Assembly: GCA_963513935.1 (NCBI GenBank)
Contig: OY740767.1
Location: 152,898,431 to 152,962,430 of the forward strand
Direction of reading: 5' to 3'
DNA: 64,000 bases
DNA from: Aphrophora alni
Taxonomy: Eukaryota; Arthropoda; Insecta; Hemiptera; Aphrophoridae
The position numbers and the translations under genes were made by a program. Of this stretch, positions 54,411-64,000 are shown in pieces. Each line of letters opens with the position of its first letter. The first letter of the stretch is position 1. The notes beneath the pieces were generated by a model that was not told where the DNA came from, did not search any database, and worked only from the letters and a program-made list of their open reading frames with translations.

Positions 54411-56099
54411 TATTAATTTAGAAAATAACCTCTTGGAGGTTGTTAGGACCGAAAGTTTGCATGCAGGCTCCACCCAATGATTTTTTATATATTTTATAAA
54501 TAACTACACAAGTCTACATCTAAAAGATAGCTTAAAAAAAAAAACACATATTCGCTGAAGCAATTTAGGCACATGTACAATATGAATTTAATTAAAGTTT
54601 TGTAAAGTCAGTTTTTTTTTTTAACATCACTTTTGTGCACTTGAAACTCTGAAGGTATATTAAAAAAAACGTGTTTTGCCAACAGGACGAAACATGTTTA
54701 GATCTTTAGCTGGTCTATGCAATCTGAGGCAAGAATTGCTGAGTTTCTTCTACCAGCGTATTAGCTATAGCAAAAAACATGTTTTTTAGCGTCTGTGCAA
54801 AATCAGACATGTTGTAACATTAATGTTCATTATTAAAGCAAATATCTGGTTATTTGTCAAAATTAAAGAAAATTGATTGTATCACAGAAATTCGTTAAGA
54901 TTGTAATTAAAAGCTTCTTAGATGATTATAAATCTATTTATATATATTTAGTTTTGTGTAAAACAAAGCTTGTATAAGACTTGCAAAGATCTGCAAAAGT
55001 CTGTAAAACGAAATTTTCTGATTTAGAATAGATTTCTCTAATTGTTTTATATTTGACATGTTCAATAAGATATTCTGATCATTTAATGTTCAACATTAGT
55101 TTGCACCTATTTCACATAATTGTTCAAAACTCAAAATGTGCCTTTGCAAGGTTTTGTAAAGTATGTCTTAAGAAAAGAAAATTTTTATAATCATTCAGTT
55201 TCAAAAGAACATTGAATATTAAATAAAACATGAAATACATATTTTAAAGAATACATGATAATTAACAAAATATTTTAAAGCATTAACAAAATTTAAGATA
55301 TGATAAAATCTGTAAAGCTGAATACCTGGAAAATCCTGTCGCAGTTCACGTGAGCTTGTGCCGTGAAAAATAATAATTTATTTAACATTTTAAAAAAAAA
55401 CTAAAGCGCACAAACTGTAACTTAACATGTCGTTTAGAAACTGAGTTGTAATTTTGAGAACAAGAAGAAAAAAATATGTCTGACGGAGCTTATAACAGAA
55501 TGTAGAACATCGTGAGTAATTTCAGATAGACTGGCAACGGGTATTTAGACAGCTAGGCTGGCCAGCCGTTGTACTTTGCACTTAGATGTCATGCGATGCT
55601 TAGTTTTGGAGAATGTCGCCAGGTGCCAGCATCTGTCAAGGGACGGAAGTTGAATATGGAGAGACGAGTGAATGAATTTATTTTGCAGATGTGATTTTGA
55701 ATTAGGATGTTACAAATCATCTGTAGTTAAATTTGTAAAATGGGTTGGTATGGTAACAAATGTTGAAATAGTTTAAACTTTCATAAACAGACAGTTGATT
55801 TATAGTTCATATAGGCTTAGCTTATTTGAATTTTTTGGTAAATTAGAACTTTTGACTTGGTTTAAATATATAAAATCCGCCTTCGCCATGACCAAAGGTT
55901 TGTTGAGAAGTAATTATATGCAAAAAAAATCTTGGTGATTGATTAAATAGTTTTTGAGATACAGTCTTTGATACATTTTATTTTCAGTCCCTCAAGGAAT
56001 ATTTTGATTTCAATTCTGAGGCAATATACCCCCACTGTTGTTTCTGTTGTGTCAGTTATTTTATTATTGTTATTCCCATTTCCTCTTATATGATGAATC

Positions 56100-56303
56100 T
56101 ACTGTCAGACAACATAGAGAAAGGAATCCCCTCGTTTCCACAGCCTGCCCGTTGCTCTGCAGAATTCATGCTGGGTCGCAAACATCTGAGAAAATCTGAT
56201 CAGTGTATGGTAGTGATACTAAACACTTCACAGGCGTGTCAATGTTAAAGTATGTGGCTAGTAGCATCCTAACCGATTCCTTTCTCTACGTTGTCCGACA
56301 ATG
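56100..56303. mobile_element. ~204-bp MITE with ~28-bp inverted ends
   Basis: ACTGTCAGACAACATAGAGA plus AAGGAAT (from 56101) and the complement of ATTGTCGGACAACGTAGAGA plus AAGGAAT (ending 56303) are inverted repeats with few differences. The inside is notably GC-richer than the surroundings. No target duplication was clear. The CATTGTCGGACAAC end suggests a CACTA or Chapaev relative, but I cannot confirm that. Confidence 0.72.
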
Positions 56304-57318
56304 TAAGTATAAATAGTAAAGTGTATAACCTAGTTGTTAATGTCAAAATTGAGTTTCCAGTAAAACAACGAAGAATGGTCAAATCTCATTAGTTTAATAA
56401 TAATACAAAATTTAACACTTGGAACACCATCCATTCAATCATTCATATAATATTTCAATGTTAATAAATAATGAATATTGTAAATAATTATTTTAGTGTA
56501 AACAATCTCTCGTGTGATGGAAATGAAGTCTAATGATTGTATTCAACTAGTATGAACAGTTTGAAGTGATAACTTTTTTTTTTAAAGAAGGAGGACATCT
56601 CACCAAAATAACTATAAATTCTATTTATCTGGAAAGTCATCTTATAGCCATTTGATCAATGATTGATAATATCCTAGTTCTCCTAATGTTTCGTTGCATT
56701 TTGTTATACCTAGGCTCAATATCTGAATAATGACTATTTAAAATAAGAAGAAGACTATGAGTCCTGTGACACAACTGTGATAAGTCATAAGAGAAAACAA
56801 TATTTTAATCAGTTTTAATAACTAATTTATTACATTGTCAATATGTAAAATTTGATTCTAAACAGGCTAACCTGAATAGCTTAGTAATTTATTGTTTGTT
56901 ATAGAATTTTAAAATTAATAAAAACGATCATTCATCTTGTTACATTTTATTTCAGTTATACGTTACACTCATAAATTAACTTGTTTAAATTTGTAGCATT
57001 TTGACTCAAAATTAAAGTAGATTGTATACCAATAAAAAAGAAAAGAACACTAGATTCCATTAAAAATAGTCCTTCAATCAAGTTTTGGGGAAATTTAAAC
57101 TAATAATACAAATAAATTTGAAAAAAAGATAGGGGGAAAAAAAATTAATTATAGTTAAAAGGAAAAGATTGGGAAATATTTATAAGATGAATAGATTTAT
57201 GAAACTCTTAAACAGTTGATATTGTATATTAAACAAATAATTTTTCTTCACCAAGTCGCTGAATTATAACTCAAGTGTTTCATGATGTTAAAACATGTAA
57301 TATTCTGTTGTTAACAAG

Positions 57319-57486
57319 CTGCTCAATGGATTACAGACACAACCTTCTAGGCCTATCAATAATAATACTAAGAACAATGATAATTATCTCATGTTATTGT
57401 CAGTAGCAATTGTTCAAGAAAAATTTTGGTTGGACAAATACAAATATGACCAAGCTGAGAAATTATATTTTGAAAATATAGCAAAG
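57319..57486 (+). CDS. eEF1-delta, duplicated exon 3 (168 bp, phase 0-0)
   Basis: The acceptor is TTGTTAACAAG before CTGCTC and the donor is ATAGCAAAG|GTGAGT. It has exactly 56 codons, the same length and phases as the exon at 53256-53423. A linker beginning LLNGLQ and an Asn-rich part lead to VQEKFWLDKYKYDQAEKLYF, again the eEF1-delta N-terminal signature, with Trp restored. It is open throughout. The shared length, phases and ACAAG|CTGC acceptor indicate tandem exon duplication. Confidence 0.75.
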
Positions 57487-57559
57487 GTGAGTTTGTAAAA
57501 TTCGTTTAAAACTCTAACAAAAAAGCAAAGAAAAGTTTATTCAAATTGTAGCAATATTA

Positions 57560-58230
57560 GTTTATGTTTGGTTCAGTTGGAACATTAATCATTGATTCAC
57601 AATTTTTTTATATAGACATATTTAGGTCATGTCTCAACCAGGATATTGTTTGCAAGGCATTGACCTTTTCTACATTCAAGATAATTTGCATAGTGTTTTG
57701 GGATGGACAAGGAGTTTTGCTTGCCTCAAGGTTCCATGATAACTGCAGGTGTCTATTGATCAGACATAATGGATTATTACGCTCCCAAATTAATAATAGG
57801 TGATTTGAAACCACTAGACATTTCTAGGAAGACCTGTAGGTTCCAAAAACTTTAGAATCTTCCTGCCAAGGTTGTCATGAGAGATTGTCTGTCCTTTTGT
57901 CAAACATCCAAGGGTCTTGGTCCTTTTCCAATTGATGTGTTTATATTCGAAGATCAGATGCTATGGAGGTTAAATTTCGTGGACAGAGGCTCCAAAGTGA
58001 ATTTGCCTATCCTGTGTATATGTTTTCTCAGGTGCCAGTACCCTGTAACAAACCCACCTTTCATATAATATATTGCCCCTGCCTAACGAGAGGCGATAAG
58101 ATTAAATTTATTTGGAGGAGACACAAAGTGAGAATCCTGATTTTGAGAAATGCTACTAATTGCAATACCTATATGGAATTCTTACCAGTCTTATTGCTGA
58201 TCTCTGGACTCATTTATACACTATGACGGG
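57560..58230. other. Intronic region with overlapping short open frames, unrecognised
   Basis: Frames at 57564-57803, 57877-58068 and 57963-58226 overlap in different phases in a less AT-rich stretch. Words such as VYMFSQVPVPCNKPTF look protein-like, but no family is recognised and no splice context supports them. It may be a decayed retrotransposon piece. Confidence 0.3.
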
Positions 58231-58423
58231 TCTCACCACAATCCCTTCTTACCTTTCTTGGTGACTATACCAGAAGTGTAGATATTAATATATGTGTAAT
58301 ATTTAAAATATACGTCTTTTTGTTTGTTTTTAAAAATACAAACGATTCTTACTTTCTAGATAACCCTTGTACTAGGTCATCAAAAATTTATATAGGGTGT
58401 GGATATATACTTCTAAGTAAATA

Positions 58424-59001
58424 CAGTAGGCTCATGACAGTCCGGCCAGGTAATATTAATCTGGATCTTACAAATTTAGACCATAAAATAGTTATTTTAC
58501 AATACATTTTGATTGTAAGGCCTTTGAAATATATGAGCAGTACATGTTTTCTGCATAGTTTTATTTAGAGATCACTGTAGCAGTGTGCACATATTTTTTT
58601 TCACTTCCGTACAATAAATTTACAATTCTATTATTTTGCAGAAAATAAATATATAACAGTGCACCATTGGGTTTTTATTGGTGTGTTCTCATTTTGATTT
58701 ATCATCAGTTTTATAACCGTTTGTTAAATATGAGAGATAAATCCATGAAATATGTTGTTCCGATACAATATGTAATCTTTGTTACATTCATTAAATAAAT
58801 GTTTCAATTTTATAAATATTTTCTTTAACTTTCTTTTTATAATTAAATAAAATTAACATTAATTGTTTGATCCTTGATCAAAATCTATAATCACAAGTTT
58901 AAGTAAAATATGAAATGCTAATGATTTTTAGTTATATGATTTCCTCTCAACATCCTGCCCAGTTGACAGCAATAATAGGCCGGATAGTCAGGAGCCTACT
59001 G
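58424..59001. mobile_element. Tigger/pogo-type MITE (578 bp) with TA duplication
   Basis: The ends CAGTAGGCTCATGACAGTCC (58424) and the complement of CAGTAGGCTCCTGACTATCC (ending 59001), each continuing GGCC, are inverted repeats flanked by TA (58422-58423 and 59002-59003). There is no coding sequence. The CAGTAG start is shared with the Tigger-like element at 33313 and the single end at 60359, though the rest differs. Confidence 0.85.
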
Positions 59002-59408
59002 TATATTGATTTCAAATAAACAATGATTTGTAAACAAACATCCGCATGGCATGGAGTGGTTTTTAATGGAAATTTCTAAAACTTCCATATTTGTTTGAAC
59101 TATATTTATGTCTTTGAAATAAAGGTATAAATTTTAACTTTTAACATAAGTAATGGTTTTGTGACAACCGAAGCATTTTGCAGTAACTTACTAATTTTGT
59201 GCAAAAAGTCATGATGGTCTAAAATAATTTTGCAGATCCAGGGTTTGTTAAATTATAATTTCAAACTATTGCTTAGGCAGCCACTTTAATCAATTTTGAA
59301 AGTCTAAACCGTACTATATTTTATGTATAGAATTGACTGTGAAATGTTTGTATTGTTATATTAACTAGTTAATTATTATCCACTTGTTTCTTCATCTTAT
59401 TTTACAAG

Positions 59409-59582
59409 CTGCAAATAATAAATGGAGTTGAAGCACCTCCTTCACAACCAAAACCCATTATAACACTTCCAATACCTATTGTCACTGCGACTGAAAAGAG
59501 ATTCAAAGTTAAGGATAAACGTGATAAAAACAAGAAAACACTTGATCGTAAAAATGATAAGTTGATTAAAGAAGAACGGAAG
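59409..59582 (+). CDS. eEF1-delta, exon 4: linker and Lys-rich segment
   Basis: The acceptor is TCTTATTTTACAAG before CTGCAA and the donor is GAACGGAAG|GTGAGG. It has 58 codons, phase 0-0. It begins LQIINGVEAPPSQPK, like the linker of the two duplicated exons, but continues into a Pro/Ile/Thr-rich part and then a strongly basic run (KVKDKRDKNKKTLDRKNDK). It lacks the DKYKYDDAEK signature. It presumably precedes coiled-coil and exchange-factor exons beyond the right edge. Confidence 0.65.
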
Positions 59583-59599
59583 GTGAGGCTGTTGTGTTG

Positions 59600-62520
59600 A
59601 TATTCTTGTTCGTTTTAGATTTGCATGAATTTGTTCGTTTATGTAGGAAGTTTATTTTATGTTGTGTGTGTGGTATTGCCCTCAATTTTATAAAATGAAA
59701 CAATTATTGAAGTTGGATGGTTGAACCAAAGATGTTTATTTGAATTGTTTCCATTTTACTTTGAAAATGCCAAATGTCCATAATAGACAATAGCAAAGTA
59801 AACCATGTGTCTATAATAAATGAGATATATTGACATTCCTTGTAATATTATTTCCGTTGCAAAGGTTTACAATAATTAATCTAATGAAACTCCATACAAA
59901 AAATAACCGTTACTAAGTCTTATATTAATTGGAAAACCCAATCTACCCTCTACCCTCTTTAAGTTCACACTACCGTCTTTTGTGTGATCGATAGTCAAAT
60001 TAAGGATGTTTACTTTATGAGCACATCAATATTCTGGAACGTAATACAATTTTTAGTAGCTTTAGATAACTTTTTATTTATTCGATGGAGGAGTTTATAA
60101 ACCCAATAATATAGTAATGTTAGCCTACCATAATATTAGATTAAATTTTTATGGTATAAAAATCCTATTTTTGTAATTTTATAGAACCATTTGATAGTGT
60201 TTTTGTAGTTTTTTTTTTAATTTTTAGTTTTATAGAACTTTTGTCCTTTATTATCTTATTTGATTGTGTTTTATTTCTTTAAATTTTGTTGAACTTTCGT
60301 CAAGAAATTTCTGTAGATTATTTAGCTTAGTTTAACCAGTGTCGTGTATTGCATTATACAGTAGAGCGTGAATTAATTGGAACCAAAGGTAGTTTGGATA
60401 ACCAATTTGTTTGGATTATTAAAACAATAGGCTAACACGCCTAAAAAAAAATAAATGCTTATATTTTTTGTATTATACATGAATGTAAATGCTACAGTAC
60501 AAAATATTCTCATAACAATACTGTATTATGAATACACTGTGTAAGCTATTTTGATCAATATTTATTTTTCTAAATCTACTTTTTAGTCTAGCATTTCAAC
60601 CAAATAGTGATAGTCGTAATATTGCTACAGTAATTACCATACATGTTGTGATTGACAAAGTAACTACAAATGTTATTTTTCTAACCAGTTTTTAACACTT
60701 TCAATGAATTTAGAAACTGGTTGAATTTACAGTTATTACAAATAATTTTATGGGAGTGACAGTCACAACTGTAATATTTTTTAACCTGTTTAAATCTTTG
60801 GAATGATTTTAATAATATTTAATAATTGATCAAAATACAATTATTACGATGATATTAATTTATTTTTGTGTTTGGTTTTATCCTCTGGATTTTAAAATAC
60901 AAAGAACTGTTACAGCCATAATATACAAATCCAAGGAGGAAACATAATCAAACAAAACAGGAGGTGCAAGATATCAATAAAATAGTGTTTAATATTTTCA
61001 ATTAGGGGCTAATTAATTATATACAATGGTTATATTTATAACTGAGATCTTTAAAAAAAATCTTGCTAATTGTGTAGAACCCGAAAGAGTTTTCTCTTAG
61101 CTTCTAAGGGTTTGTATCTCCAAGAAATTAAACAACCCATAAAGCCTCAGATTTTTGAAATTGTCCAAATTGAGAATAATGTATACATTTTAATAAATAG
61201 TTACTTAGCAATGACCAAAGATAAACAAAATTGTTTGTTGCTAATTTCAGAAATCTTTGAGTTGATGATTATTTCTAAGCAAAAGATAATCTGGAATTAA
61301 ATAACTTTGATGGTTTAATAATTTCTAATTTTAAAGATTTCATAAACTGGAACCATGAAACTATTTTTAAATTTTGAAGTTGTATTATTGAAATTTATAA
61401 AATCATCGAAAGCAAGAGAAAATTGTAGTGTATTTAGACAATTACCTAGAACGATTTTTTTAACGATATTTTTATTATACTGTAGGCTACAACAAAAAAA
61501 AGATAACTATGTTCTGTTTTAAGAACAATTTTTTTTTCTTTTCAATTTATTATAAAACCTAAAATTTTTAACATATTTCGTACAGTTTTTAAACTACACA
61601 ATTTTTTAAATATGTGCTTTTTGAAAATGAAATTGTATAAAGTTATTTTTTTTATTTAATCATATTAACAACCATCATTTAATCCTGTATACAAAATTTT
61701 GACTATATATCTAAATGTGTTCCTTAGAATTTGTATTTGTATGAAACTCATAGACAGGCAGATGCCAATAGAAGCCTTTCTGGATACAAGTTGTTATATA
61801 CAAAATCATACTGTATTATATGATGGTGCTAAACTTCGGTGATTAATAAAATTTTATTTCTCGGGTTAAATAAACCAGGTGTTCTAAAATTCTTCGTCCT
61901 TATAAGAATTTTGAATGATTGAATATAAAAAATATTTTTTGGGCAAACTTTAAACGACTAAAGAAAGTACTTTTTAATTAAATACTATATTTCATTTACA
62001 AAATAAGGTTTGTACCCCTATATTTTTTATTTATTCTCATGATCATCTTTCTATATCTCATTGGAGGGCTCATGTAACAGTACGTTATATGTTTTTTCTC
62101 TAGTCGTTATTTCTTTTATAATAACAAATTGAGTTACCATTTATAATTTTTGAGTTCCCATCTGAAATCCCAATTTTGCAAGTTTGGATAAAAGTTTGCC
62201 ATATGTTAAAAGTTATTTTCATTAATCCTATACAGTTTTCAATAAGTAAGTTTTTGTATTCACTTGTTCAAAATTTAGAAAGGTAAAGCAATACTTTTTA
62301 GACACCTCTGGTATGTGTTTAGACTAATGAAACAAGTTTTCTAACATTTTTTAGCAAGAAAGCTATTTACCTTCTGAGCATAGTGATACTGTATTGTGGA
62401 ATGACTCTATTGGCCGCTTATAGACATTTCATCCATCAGTCAATAGAGTTGCCCTTTGTTATTGTTATGTGTATATTGTTTGCAACAACATGTGTGTATT
62501 GTATTTCTACCTAACTGTAT
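59600..62520. other. eEF1-delta intron, mostly unrecognised
   Basis: No further eEF1-delta exon was recognised. The next exon would have to start in phase 0, and none with leucine-zipper or exchange-factor motifs is visible. The frame at 61070-61300 has no recognisable motif or splice support. Confidence 0.4.
60359..60430 (+). mobile_element. Single end of a Tigger-like element
   Basis: CAGTAGAGCGTGAATTAATT follows TA and continues GGAACC...TTTGGATAACC...GGATTATT. This resembles the inward-read right end of the element at 33313-35475 (CAGTAGAGC...AATTAATTGGGACC). No partner end was found downstream, so it is a truncated copy or solo end. Confidence 0.5.
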
Positions 62521-62529
62521 TTCTTGCAT

Positions 62530-63290
62530 ATAAGGTCTATCCGAAAAATATTCATCCATTTCAATATCAAGAGAATGATGTAATTTGGCAGCCAATTATC
62601 AGGGATTTTTGTGTACAGGTGTCTGGTAAATATTGTTAAGTGAGTTTGAATATTGTCACATTCATAATGACTGAGCGAGAGCATATCAAAAAATTTTTAT
62701 TGAATTTCTGCTTGAACCTAAAACAATTTGGATGTTTAAGAAGGATTTTGAAGGTGATTCAGTGATTGAAGCCCAAATACAATTGTGGTACTGATGATTC
62801 AAAGATGGCCGGGAATTTATTGAAAGCGATCCATGGTCTGGAAGACCTTGAACAAGTAGAAGTGTTGAACAAGTGTGGGCTCTAAGCTATGAATGTTGAT
62901 TGATGAAGCGAAAATTAGTAAATGATCTGGGGAATTCATAAGTGACGGTTTCAAAAATTCTGATTCTCTAAGGCTGAAAAAAGCATGTCAGTCAGACCAA
63001 TATCAAGGTGAAGGTTGTTGTTCATCATGAGTATTCTCCTCTAACCCAAATAATTAATAAGGTGTATAAATATACTTCAGCTAGTAACAGACAAAACTGT
63101 TGTAGTTGTGGCCAAATTAAAGTAGGGAATTTCATCACATTTCATGTGTTGTTTTTGGCAAAAATAAAACAATGTCTTAGCAAATTACACTTCAGATTTG
63201 GCTCCTTGTGATTTTTGGCTTAAAATCATTTTTGAAATGGAATAAATTTCAAGCCATTTTTTTAAATTATGGAGAACAGCTGATGATAAT
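62530..63290 (+). pseudogene. Decayed mariner transposase
   Basis: A plus-strand frame starting MTEREHIKKF (about 62668) has mariner blocks: AQIQLWY, FKDGREFIE (with a shift between), DPWSGRP, SVEQVWAL, VNDLGNS and VTVSKILI. After a deletion the catalytic side continues VKVVVHHEYSPLTQIIN, a degraded N-A-P-x-H region, FLAKIKQCLS and a SPDLAPCDFWL-equivalent with shifts. AAGGTCTATCCGAAAAATAT at about 62533 looks like the left terminal repeat. No right end was recognised. Stops and shifts exclude function. Confidence 0.75.
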
Positions 63291-63419
63291 TCCAAAAGTG
63301 GACTTTAAAAACTATTAAAAAACAATGATATTGGTATAAGTGTATGGTCCAAAGAGAATAAGACCCTATCTACAGTTCTACAATCTCCCAATAAAGTTTC
63401 CATTAATTATCTGTCAGAT

Positions 63420-64000
63420 CCAGCCGACAAGAATATTCCGTTCTACAATTGTTTTGTTTTTTTAATCTTGTTGTTAACTAACAGCAATTTGTCTGGCAGT
63501 TTGAAACACCTGTGGTGACTGAAAAATGAACTATAATAGGAAATGTGTAATATTTTTTTTTTGTTTTTCTTATGTTAGTTGAAGATGGTGTTCAGTATTA
63601 AGAGATGCTGGCTGGTTATTAATCTATTTTTAGTGGTTTGATTATAAAGTCTCCAGCGATAGTTGTTTATAAATTCAAGAATTGGAAGTAAAACGAAAGT
63701 GTAACAAAAAAATTTTGTTTGAAGAAACAGATTTATTAGTAACACTTGTGCAAAAAAGAAAGGAAGTGATCGAAAAAATAAAAGACGATGTCATTATGTG
63801 TAGGAAAATTTATGTCAAATTTGGGGAATTAGCTTGATAAATTCAATAAACGATATTGGTTTCTAATCACATATATAAATATGACACAATAAAAAAAGTA
63901 AACATTTGTCATCATCATTAAAAATATCAAAACAAATTGTTATAGATAAACATAGCAGCATACAAATCATATGTAACAAGAACAACTAGCTGATGAAACT
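63420..64000. other. Right edge, nothing firmly recognised
   Basis: An open stretch at about 63715-63835 on the plus strand (KEVIEKIKDDVIMCRKIYVK) looks helical and protein-like but ends in a stop and has no clear acceptor in phase with eEF1-delta. It is probably not part of that gene. Confidence 0.25.

Noticed and set aside
57404..57486. Shorter version of the third eEF1-delta exon using acceptor TTATTGTCAG at 57403
   Set aside because: It would start with TAG after a phase-0 donor. The acceptor at 57318 gives a 168-bp open exon like its sister.
57564..58226. Three overlapping open frames as a gene
   Set aside because: They are in conflicting phases, without a consistent exon structure or recognised family. 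Kept only as an unexplained region.

Overview
The window is AT-rich animal nuclear DNA, most likely from an insect and perhaps a hemipteran. This is inferred from small exons separated by multi-kilobase introns, GT-AG splice sites, and the transposon types present (pogo/Tigger, mariner, piggyBac-like and Loa-like non-LTR elements). There is no sign of bacterial or organellar organisation.

Two host genes run divergently. On the minus strand, a gene with nine coding exons runs from the ATG at 43138-43140 to the stop at 7201-7203. All exon phases are compatible and the exons sum to exactly 792 codons (791 aa). The predicted protein has an acidic N-terminus, two matrin/U1-type C2H2 zinc fingers, a charged middle part, and a long Asn/Gln/Ser/Pro-rich tail containing an 8-residue tandem repeat encoded by a 24-bp minisatellite. 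I cannot give it a gene name. On the plus strand, from about 48.6 kb or 50.6 kb to beyond the right edge, lie the 5' exons of translation elongation factor eEF1B-delta (eEF1D). Its N-terminal motif (W-x-DK-x-KYDDAE-x-x-Y/F-E) occurs in three exons. Two of these are exactly 168 bp, phase 0-0, and begin with the same acceptor context, so they look like tandemly duplicated exons. This is the most unusual gene structure in the window. The catalytic C-terminus lies outside.

The introns and intergenic DNA hold many mobile elements. From left to right: a non-LTR 3' fragment and a 106-bp near-perfect hairpin (2.2-2.5 kb); a minisatellite and a (TA)n tract (5.5-6.4 kb); a Tigger remnant (9.8-10.4 kb); a nest of a mariner remnant, a degenerate Loa-like retrotransposon and an internally deleted mariner-like element (11.9-17.4 kb); an apparently intact 3.3-kb pogo-like transposon with a 654-codon transposase, inserted into one arm of an older fold-back element (20.2-24.0 kb); a roughly 200-300-bp degenerate tandem repeat (28.6-29.7 kb); a decayed Tigger element (33.3-35.5 kb); an RT fragment (36.3 kb); three unrelated TTAA-flanked piggyBac-like elements (36.9, 44.1 and 49.1 kb); a 0.2-kb direct duplication (40.4/41.0 kb); an inverted-repeat cluster (46.8-50.4 kb); two MITEs (56.1 and 58.4 kb); and a mariner remnant (62.5-63.3 kb). 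A roughly 250-bp dispersed repeat that appears to carry a conserved short peptide is present in four copies (2.6, 5.0, 19.3 and 46.5 kb).

All calls come from reading the sequence by eye. Splice sites, repeat boundaries and family names were not checked with software or databases.
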